Below are positions 1 to 5,735 of a stretch of DNA of 20,684 bases, piece after piece. Within the stretch, counting starts at the first letter, position 1. Each line of letters starts with the position of its first letter. Source of the DNA: Gp6-AA40 sp035647075 (lineage in GTDB: Bacteria; Acidobacteriota; Vicinamibacteria; Vicinamibacterales; UBA2999); NCBI GenBank assembly GCA_035647075.1, contig DASROF010000020.1, forward strand, positions 1 to 20,684. The letters run 5' to 3'. A program made the translations under genes and the position numbers. The notes under the pieces are model-generated. The model searched no databases. It was not told the DNA's origin and was given only the letters and a program-made list of their open reading frames with translations.

Positions 1-615
1 GCGAACGACGATGCTGGCGAGCGGATTGTTCGGTGCCGCATTGGCGGCGTTCACCCAGACAATGCCTCGGCCGGCGACCTGATAGCGCGGCCCGTCGATG
101 CGCCCCTCATTGATCGCATTGCGGATGTCCACGTCGCCGTAGCCGTTCGCATGCGAGCTCATGTCCCGGGCCGACGTAAAGCCGGCGTGCAGGTCCGCCT
201 GCAGGTTGTGAATGGCGATCAGCGTCGACTGCTCGCGCGTCATGCCGTCCTTCGGCGTGTTGAACATGTGCGTGTGAGCGTCGATCAGGCCCGGCAGCAC
301 CGTCGCCAACGACAGATCGATGACGCGTGCGCCCGCAGGCACTTTGACCTGGCCCTCGGGACCGACCGCGGTGATCTTGCCGGCGTCGATGACGATCACC
401 TGCTTCGTGCGGATCTGGCCCGTCTTGCTGTCGAAGAGGCGGCCGGCGCGAATCGCAGTCGCCGCCGGCGACGACGGACACTTGATCACGCCGCCGTCGC
501 TGCCGACGCACGGCGTCGGTCCCGCCCCGCGCCACGGTGCCGGCGGTGGCTGCACCTGCGCGCGAAGGCCAACGGTGACGAACAGGACGACGAGGAGTCG
601 GGCGACGATCTTCAT
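1..615 (-). CDS. Amidohydrolase family protein, exported (partial, N-terminal 205 residues)
   Basis: The frame is open from an ATG at 613-615 to the left edge, so only the N-terminal part is present. It starts with a signal peptide (MKIVARLLVVLFVTVGLRAQ). An amidohydrolase N-terminal beta-sandwich follows (about residues 53-105, IRAGRLFDSKTGQIRTKQVI), then the strand leading to the first metal ligands (VLPGLIDAHTHM, about 107-118). The HxH of DAHTHM is the usual first pair of metal-binding histidines in imidazolonepropionase/dipeptidase-like enzymes; the other ligands lie outside the window. Seen: signal peptide and HTH motif. Known: such exported enzymes hydrolyse amide or cyclic-amide bonds, often Xaa-Pro-type dipeptides. 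The substrate cannot be told. It lies downstream of the TonB-C protein on the same strand but seems to have its own promoter. No Shine-Dalgarno sequence is visible before the ATG. Confidence 0.9.
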   Translation of the reverse strand, partial: MKIVARLLVVLFVTVGLRAQVQPPPAPWRGAGPTPCVGSDGGVIKCPSSPAATAIRAGRLFDSKTGQIRTKQVIVIDAGKITAVGPEGQVKVPAGARVIDLSLATVLPGLIDAHTHMFNTPKDGMTREQSTLIAIHNLQADLHAGFTSARDMSSHANGYGDVDIRNAINEGRIDGPRYQVAGRGIVWVNAANAAPNNPLASIVVR

Positions 616-651
616 GGCGCGGAGCCTATCGTCGCGGTGTGCGAAGGTCAA
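616..651 (-). promoter_or_regulatory. Candidate sigma70-type promoter of the amidohydrolase, possibly leaderless
   Basis: On the minus strand a TTGACC box (646-651) is followed by exactly 17 nt and TAGGCT (623-628). Only 7 nt (616-622) separate this -10 box from the ATG at 615. A start site 7-8 nt past the -10 box would fall on the A of the ATG, giving an mRNA without a leader, which fits the missing Shine-Dalgarno sequence. The -10 box keeps the most conserved positions (TA---T) only, so this is a moderate call. Confidence 0.5.
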
Positions 652-670
652 GACACTACGTACAGACGAA

Positions 671-715
671 GGGCGCCGCAAGGGCGCCCTTCGCGGCACC
701 CCTGAAAGGGGTGCC
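671..715. terminator. Two tandem GC-rich hairpins between the TonB-C gene and the amidohydrolase
   Basis: The first stem is 671-677 / 683-689 (GGGCGCC with GGCGCCC, 5-nt loop). The second is 695-703 / 707-715 (GGCACCCCT with AGGGGTGCC, 3-nt loop). Both are perfect. The first can refold around a 12-bp palindrome at 680-691. No T-tract follows on either strand, so an intrinsic terminator is not proven; they could act as pause or 3'-end structures for the minus-strand transcript ending at 766. Confidence 0.5.
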
Positions 716-725
716 CACCGATTTC

Positions 726-768
726 AACTACGAACTATCTAACTAGCCAACTACCAACTATCCAGCTA
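726..768 (-). repeat. Short-period direct repeat, TAGTTGG-like unit, overlapping the TonB-C stop codon
   Basis: AACTA occurs at 726, 733, 741, 749 and 756 with a variant AGCTA at 764, so six units at a 7-8 bp period. On the minus strand it reads TAGCTGGA TAGTTGG TAGTTGGC and so on, and the TAG of the first unit is the stop codon of the TonB-C gene (766-768). It is AT-rich compared with its surroundings and non-coding. Confidence 0.75.
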
Positions 769-1593
769 CTCGGCCTTCGTCTTGAACGAGAAGCTGTGCG
801 TCACGGTGGAAAGCACGCGCACGGGAATGCCGTTGACCTGCACCGGCTGGTACTTCGCCTGCAGCGTCGCCTCGATCGCCGCCTGATCGAGCTGCGGGAT
901 CGACTTGAGGACGCGCGTGTCTGCAACGGCTCCGTTGGTGTCGATGACGACCTCGAGCACGACATCGCCCTGCACGCGCGAATCGATCGCGGTCTTCGGA
1001 TAGACCGGCTTCACATACTTGGTCTTCTTTGGAATCTTGAGTCCCGCTCCCGTCGGCATGGCGCCGGTGGCAGACGCCCACGCCGACGCGGCGAGCTGCT
1101 TCGGCAGAACTTCCGCCGGATCGGCCAGTGCGTAGCTGGCCTGCCCGCCGGCGAAACCGAACGACAACTGGAACGTGATCGGACCAGCGGCGGGCGCCTC
1201 GAAACGCCAGTCGTTGAGCGCTTCCGACACGGAGCGCAGCACGGCGTCAACAGCAGCCTTCCCGGCCGCTTCGTCCGTCGGCGATCCGATCGCCGTCTGC
1301 AGCAGCGGACCCTGAGCGCGGCGCAACTCCACCACGCGGCCGGCAGTGTCGACGGTCACCTGGACGAACAGCGCAGCCCGCGCCCCCATCCGCCGCAGTT
1401 CCCACGGATAGGCGGCGAACTCGGTGCTCTTGCGCTTCGGCAGCTGATTCAACTGCGTGATCACCTTGGCCTGTTGCTCGAGCGGCCCGGCGGTCTCGCG
1501 CATGTCGATGGCGCCGTTCGCCGGTGCTGCCGTCAGCGCCGGCGCGCCGCCCGCGAACAGACTTGCCATGATCAGTAACCGGACACCACGCAT
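766..1593 (-). CDS. Periplasmic protein with two TonB C-terminal-like domains
   Basis: The start is ATG at 1593, preceded by AGGAG five bases upstream. Residues 1-23 look like a cleavable signal peptide. Residues about 192-272 are a clear TonB C-terminal domain (KPVYPKTAIDSRVQGDVVLE, then an IDTNGAV turn, LDQAAIEA and a beta-rich end). Residues about 62-148 repeat the same pattern in degenerate form (YPWELRRMGARAALFVQVTV, VDTAGRV, DWRFEAP, ITFQLSFGF), so the protein seems to be a tandem duplication. Known: classical TonB spans the inner membrane by an uncleaved N-terminal helix and a proline-rich linker and energises outer-membrane receptors. Neither is evident here, so a periplasmic helper or a redirected TonB-C protein is more likely than a true energy transducer. 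It follows the heme/propeller gene ending at 1743 and may be co-transcribed with it. Confidence 0.85.
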   Translation of the reverse strand: MRGVRLLIMASLFAGGAPALTAAPANGAIDMRETAGPLEQQAKVITQLNQLPKRKSTEFAAYPWELRRMGARAALFVQVTVDTAGRVVELRRAQGPLLQTAIGSPTDEAAGKAAVDAVLRSVSEALNDWRFEAPAAGPITFQLSFGFAGGQASYALADPAEVLPKQLAASAWASATGAMPTGAGLKIPKKTKYVKPVYPKTAIDSRVQGDVVLEVVIDTNGAVADTRVLKSIPQLDQAAIEATLQAKYQPVQVNGIPVRVLSTVTHSFSFKTKAE

Positions 1594-1623
1594 AAGAACT
1601 CCTGAACTGAAATGAACATGCGA

Positions 1624-1745
1624 TGGTTCAAGAGGTTCAAATGGTGCAATTGGTTCAGGAGGTCTCGTTCATGTGGTTCACTTGAAACCTGCTGAACGAA
1701 ACCTTCTGAACCTTTTGCACCCTTTGAACGCTGAACCTGGGTTCA
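1624..1745. repeat. 9-bp-period GGTTCA tract forming a long imperfect inverted repeat
   Basis: GGTTCA-like words start at 1625, 1634, 1643, 1652 and 1661, an exact 9-bp period, and the complementary TGAACC words fill 1693-1737. The inner arms 1652-1671 and 1693-1712 match at 18 of 20 positions, with one further G-U pair. Outer arms 1625-1651 and 1713-1737 pair less perfectly. The 21-nt loop holds a smaller GGTTCA/TGAAACC pairing. The tract fills almost the whole gap between two minus-strand genes, and its last TGA is the stop codon of the upstream gene (1743-1745). Confidence 0.85.
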
Positions 1746-4040
1746 GCGCTGCAGCGGGTTATCCCGTAGCTGGAAGTGCACCATCTTCCCCTTGGTGCCC
1801 TTGCCACCCTCGATGTGCCACACGAAGTGCGTGCCGTAGTTCGCCCACAGCCCGCGACCTTTCCACCCGGCCTTCGCATCGTCGATGCGGCCGTCGAGAC
1901 CGCGCGCATAGAAGCCGAGCGGATACGGCACGCGCAGCGTGACCCACGTCTTCGTCTGCGGATCGAGCACGAGCAGCGAGTCGGAGTTCGATCCGGTTGC
2001 TATCGGTTTGTTTTCCCCGAGCCCGAGCGAGTTGTACTGATCCACCCAGTTGTAATAGTGGAAGTCCGACGGGATGTTCGTGCCTTTCAGCTTTGGACCG
2101 TCTGTCAGATAGAGCGTCCAGCCTTCCGGGCAATCGCTGCCGTCGGTCTTGCGCGCCCCGGTCAGCGACTTGCACTTGCGGCGATCGAAGCTGGCGAGGT
2201 GGCTGCTGGCCGCGAGGGCGGTCCACACCACGCCGTTGCGATCGACGTCGAGACCACGCGGGTCGAGACCAGGCGCCGGCACCTTGTAGACCTCGGTCAT
2301 GCACGACTGCGGCGGGTTCTTGCCGCGATCGACGCGGATCAGGAAACCCGGGACGCGTTCCGCCGCTCCCCATATCGAGTCGTCAACCGGGCTCGGGACG
2401 ACGCCGTAGAGGCTGTAGCCGACGAGCGTGTCCAGCTTCGGATCCGGGCCACCGGCCTGCGGTGTGGCCCCTGCGCCACGAGCACCACGCCCGGCTTGCG
2501 CGTTACCGCCAGCCGTATCGCCGCTGTAGAGGATCGACTCGCCGCGTCCAGTGATCTGGTTCCATGGCGGAGCGGAGATCTTGCCGTCGCCGTTGGTGTC
2601 CACCACCTGGCCGCACCAGCCGTTGGCCTTCTTCTCGTCCTTGGTCTCGTCGTAGACCTTCGAGTCGATCCAGCCGACGATCGGACCTGACAGCTCGTTG
2701 AAGTACACGGTCTCGTTCGCGTCGTTGTCGAACTGCAGGTGGTGCGTTGCGTAGCAGGTGTCGATCAGCGTGAACTGCTTTGTCTTGGGGTCGTAGAACG
2801 ACGCCTGACGTCCGCTGCTGCGCAGCGGGAACCATGCCGCGAACTTGTTGCTCGGATCGGCGCACCACGCCGGATCCTGATTCCCGCGGATCTTCGACGT
2901 CATCCACACACGGCCCTTGCTGTCCAGCATCGGGTTGTGCGGATCCGCAGGGTTGTACGGCGGATTGGACCAGAGCCACTCATCGCCCCACCAGAGTGAC
3001 GGCCGATTCGGCTTTGGGAAGCGCGACGGCACCTTTTCGCGCGGCTCGCGCGTCGGGATATCGAGTTCCTCTGTGCGATTCGTCTTCGGATCGAGGATGA
3101 CGAGCTGGCCGTGTCCGGCTGACACCGCATACACCGGTCCGCCACCGTTGACCGTCGGATGATGACGATCGGTCGTGATCTCGTCGTGCATGAAGGAGTG
3201 GTCGGTGCCCCAGTCCCACAGCGTCAGCACGAGATTGCGCTCAACGCCTTTTGGCCGCGGCGGCGCTTGCGACGGAACTTCGCCCTTGGCAACACGCTCG
3301 GTCCAGTCGGCGTAGACCTTCAGCGACCGCGCCTGGCCCTGGTTGTTGAGGACGCTATACATCGACGTGCCGCGCACGCCGGTGCCGAGGCGCCATTCCC
3401 AGGCTTCGGCATGCGTCTTCAGCTCGGGTTTGGCCTTGAATACGTGATCGACGGTGCGCGTCAGCTGGTTGCCAAGCTGATGGCAGAAGTTGCAATCGGA
3501 CTTGAGCGAATAGACCCAGCGATCCTGCGAGTCCATCGCGGCGCCGAGGCCGTTGCCCTGCGGCGGGTTGCCGGTTCCCGGGAACTCGCTCTTGGCGGGC
3601 GGCTCGAGCATCGACAGCCAGTAGTTGCCGGGATACACCTTCGCGGCTTCCTGCGGTGTCTTCGCTGCCTCCGCACGCAACGTCAACGCGGTCGACGTCG
3701 GTTTCGTCTGCACGGGCTTCGAGTCAACCAGCCCGTAACCGCGGACCCACACGTTGTAGTTTGCGGCCGGCAGGTCGGGCAGCATGTAGCGGCCCTGATC
3801 GTCGGTGACGACGATCTTGATGAAGTTGGTGGCGAGGTCTTTCGTTTCGGCGATGACCCAGACGCCCGCTTCAGGTCCGGACGGACCCTGGACCACGCCG
3901 GTGAGATACCCATCTGCGGCCGGCGCGCCGCGCTGCGCTTTCAGAACACCACCCGGCGCCAGCACCAGCGCCAGCAGCAGCGCGATCAGACCTGCGCCGA
4001 GCGCAGCGAATCCGAACCGCCTGCGGTTAGACCTGCTCAT
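1743..4040 (-). CDS. Exported regulatory-domain / CxxCH / propeller-like fusion protein
   Basis: I chose the ATG at 4040 (MSRSNRRRFGF), which has AGGAGG six bases upstream; an in-frame start 15 bp earlier has no such site. The protein has 765 residues. Residues 8-36 are a signal or membrane segment. Residues about 43-122 form a carboxypeptidase regulatory-like (Ig-fold) domain (GYLTGVVQGPSGPEAGVWV ... DDQGRYMLPDLP). A single c-type heme motif CNFCH lies at 183-187. The long C-terminal part has repeated 'LDPKT.. / DSKGRVWM / DVDRNGVVWTAL' strands like virginiamycin B lyase or SMP-30-type beta-propellers. A DTNGDG calcium-loop-like motif begins at residue 481, and a Gly/Ala-rich insert sits near 505-530. 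Known: this fused architecture recurs in Acidobacteriota without an assigned reaction. I infer a periplasmic or surface heme protein. It is divergent from the ankyrin operon. Confidence 0.8.
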   Translation of the reverse strand: MSRSNRRRFGFAALGAGLIALLLALVLAPGGVLKAQRGAPAADGYLTGVVQGPSGPEAGVWVIAETKDLATNFIKIVVTDDQGRYMLPDLPAANYNVWVRGYGLVDSKPVQTKPTSTALTLRAEAAKTPQEAAKVYPGNYWLSMLEPPAKSEFPGTGNPPQGNGLGAAMDSQDRWVYSLKSDCNFCHQLGNQLTRTVDHVFKAKPELKTHAEAWEWRLGTGVRGTSMYSVLNNQGQARSLKVYADWTERVAKGEVPSQAPPRPKGVERNLVLTLWDWGTDHSFMHDEITTDRHHPTVNGGGPVYAVSAGHGQLVILDPKTNRTEELDIPTREPREKVPSRFPKPNRPSLWWGDEWLWSNPPYNPADPHNPMLDSKGRVWMTSKIRGNQDPAWCADPSNKFAAWFPLRSSGRQASFYDPKTKQFTLIDTCYATHHLQFDNDANETVYFNELSGPIVGWIDSKVYDETKDEKKANGWCGQVVDTNGDGKISAPPWNQITGRGESILYSGDTAGGNAQAGRGARGAGATPQAGGPDPKLDTLVGYSLYGVVPSPVDDSIWGAAERVPGFLIRVDRGKNPPQSCMTEVYKVPAPGLDPRGLDVDRNGVVWTALAASSHLASFDRRKCKSLTGARKTDGSDCPEGWTLYLTDGPKLKGTNIPSDFHYYNWVDQYNSLGLGENKPIATGSNSDSLLVLDPQTKTWVTLRVPYPLGFYARGLDGRIDDAKAGWKGRGLWANYGTHFVWHIEGGKGTKGKMVHFQLRDNPLQR

Positions 4041-4046
4041 ACAAAT

Positions 4047-4089
4047 CCTCCTCAAATCTGCCGACCAGCTGAGTAACCGAAGAATTATA
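4047..4089 (-). promoter_or_regulatory. Perfect -10 box and strong ribosome binding site of the heme/propeller gene
   Basis: On the minus strand a consensus TATAAT lies at 4084-4089 and AGGAGG at 4047-4052, six bases before the ATG at 4040. No convincing -35 box is found 16-18 nt upstream of the TATAAT; that stretch is the inverted repeat at 4099-4121, which would suit a regulated promoter. Confidence 0.5.
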
Positions 4090-4098
4090 GGTTGACTG

Positions 4099-4121
4099 GC
4101 GTCCGGCGGACGACCGGACGC
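4099..4121. promoter_or_regulatory. Perfect inverted repeat between divergent genes, candidate operator
   Basis: GCGTCCGG (4099-4106), a 7-nt spacer and CCGGACGC (4114-4121) form a perfect 8-bp inverted repeat. It lies where the -35 region of the minus-strand promoter (TATAAT at 4084-4089) is expected. It also lies just upstream of two -10-like boxes on the plus strand (TATAAG 4126-4131, TAAAAT 4136-4141). A dimeric regulator bound here could control both directions. It could also be a chance GC-rich palindrome. Confidence 0.4.
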
Positions 4122-4155
4122 ACGTTATAAGAAGGTAAAATATCCGGGCTTTTCA

Positions 4156-5733
4156 ATGAGATACCTGATGCCGTGGCGCGCAGTGCTCGCCCTGATCCTG
4201 ACGTTCGCTGTCCCATCACTGTCCCGTGCGCAGGCGCCGGCGGAGACGCCAGCCGCGAAGGGGGACCCGAGGCTGGCCGAAGCCGTGTCGCGACGGGACA
4301 CGCCGGGCGTTCGCGCCCTTCTCGCGCAGAAAGTTGACGTCAACGCGCCCGACGTTCAGGGCACGCCGGCGCTTCACTGGGCGGTCCGCCTGGACGACAT
4401 CGATCTGGTGCGGCTGCTGCTGTCCTCCGGCGCGGATGCGAAGCTCACTAACCGATACGGCGTCACGCCGCTGACGCTGGCGGTCACCAACGGCAATCCG
4501 GCCATCATGCGACTGCTGCTCGACGCCGGCGGCGACGCGAACGCGCTCGATCCAGCCAATGAAACCATGTTAATGGTGGCGTCGCGGGTGGGCGTGCTCG
4601 ATGCCGTCCGCCTGCTGCTGGAGCGCGGCGCTGTTGTGGACACCCGCGACAAGACGTACCAGCAGACTGCGCTCATGATCGCCGTCCGCGAAAATTACCC
4701 GGACATCGTCAAGCTGCTGATTGAACGCGGGGCCGACGTCAACGCGAAGACGCGCACCGGCGCCACGCCAGGGTGGGTGCTCCCGAATTCAGTGCCCGGC
4801 TTCGGCCACGGCATCGGCATCGTCCGCGGCGGACTGCCGCCACGTGGGTCGCGTCAGCCGATTCCTGGCTCACTGTCACCGTTGCTGTACGCGGCGCGCG
4901 ACGGCCGGCTCGAGGCAGCGAAGCTGCTCATCGCGGCAAAGGCGAACATCGAGCAGACGGATGCGAACGCGATCACGCCGCTGCTCATGGCCATCGTCAA
5001 CAACCGCGTTGACGTAGCGAAGTTCCTGATTGAAAAGGGCGCCGACATTCAGGCGACGGACTGGTATGGCCGTACGCCGCTATGGGCCGCCATCGAGACG
5101 CGCAACATGGACGTCGATAACGGCACGTTCGTCAACAGCATCGATCGCGAGCCGCTGCTCGACGTCATCAAGATCCTGCTCGAACGCGGCGCGAAGGTGA
5201 ACGTGCGGATGAAAGAAGTGCCGCCGATTCGGCGAACGTTCCTGCGCACCACCGGCTCGCTCTCGTGGGTTGATTTCACCGGACAGACGCCGTTCCTGAC
5301 CGCCGCCCTGGCCGCCGACACGACGGTCATGCGGCTGCTGCTGAAATACGGCGCCGACCCGAGCATCAGCACGTTCGAGGGGACGACACCGCTGATGGCG
5401 GCTGCCGGCGTGAACTGGGTTGTCAACCAGACATACGACGAGGGTTCCGCGGCGCAGCTCGAAGCGGTCAAGCTCTGTTACGAGCTTGGGAACGACGTGA
5501 ATGCCGTCAACACGATGGGACTCACGGCGCTGATGGGCGCGGCGAATCGCGGATCCGACGACATCATTAAGTTCCTCGTCGAGAAGGGCGCGAAGCTGGA
5601 TTTGAAAGACAAAGAAGGGCGCGACGCGGCGGCGTGGGCGGAGGGTGTGTTCCTGGCAACGCATCCCGCGAGACCGAAGCCGTCGTCAATCGCTCTTATC
5701 AAGAGCCTGTCAGGGCAGCCGGTAGCTCCATAA
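4156..5733 (+). CDS. Exported ankyrin-repeat protein
   Basis: 525 residues. A signal peptide occupies residues 1-25 (MRYLMPWRAVLALILTFAVP, cleavage probably after SRAQA). About ten ankyrin units follow: 36-65, 69-98, 102-131, 135-164, 168-199, 239-270, 272-302, 304-350, 376-405 and 455-484. They carry the usual G-TPL-A and LL--GAD-N signatures. Three inserts interrupt the array: a Gly/Pro-rich loop at 200-238, a stretch near 315-335, and one at 351-375. Ankyrin repeats bind proteins; export suggests a periplasmic or surface scaffold. No Shine-Dalgarno is obvious before the ATG; an in-frame ATG four codons later is an alternative. Its stop is followed by 2 nt and the next gene's ATG, so it is the first gene of a three-gene operon and probably interacts with the products of the next two. 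Confidence 0.9.
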   Translation: MRYLMPWRAVLALILTFAVPSLSRAQAPAETPAAKGDPRLAEAVSRRDTPGVRALLAQKVDVNAPDVQGTPALHWAVRLDDIDLVRLLLSSGADAKLTNRYGVTPLTLAVTNGNPAIMRLLLDAGGDANALDPANETMLMVASRVGVLDAVRLLLERGAVVDTRDKTYQQTALMIAVRENYPDIVKLLIERGADVNAKTRTGATPGWVLPNSVPGFGHGIGIVRGGLPPRGSRQPIPGSLSPLLYAARDGRLEAAKLLIAAKANIEQTDANAITPLLMAIVNNRVDVAKFLIEKGADIQATDWYGRTPLWAAIETRNMDVDNGTFVNSIDREPLLDVIKILLERGAKVNVRMKEVPPIRRTFLRTTGSLSWVDFTGQTPFLTAALAADTTVMRLLLKYGADPSISTFEGTTPLMAAAGVNWVVNQTYDEGSAAQLEAVKLCYELGNDVNAVNTMGLTALMGAANRGSDDIIKFLVEKGAKLDLKDKEGRDAAAWAEGVFLATHPARPKPSSIALIKSLSGQPVAP

Positions 5734-5735
5734 GC

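Noticed and set aside
796..1578. Long open frame on the plus strand opposite the TonB-C gene
   Set aside because: Arg/His-rich shadow of a real gene with no motif and no ribosome site.
1624..1745. Possible CRISPR-like array
   Set aside because: The units are 9 bp long with no spacers and form a palindrome; nothing resembles 25-40 bp repeats with unique spacers.
3159..4076. Long open frame (305 codons) on the plus strand opposite the heme/propeller gene
   Set aside because: It is Arg/Val/Leu-rich with no recognisable domain and lies wholly antisense to a gene with clear domains; high-GC codon bias creates such frames.
4092..4097. TTGACT as a -35 box for the ankyrin operon
   Set aside because: The nearest -10-like boxes are 28 and 38 nt away, well outside the 16-19 nt window.
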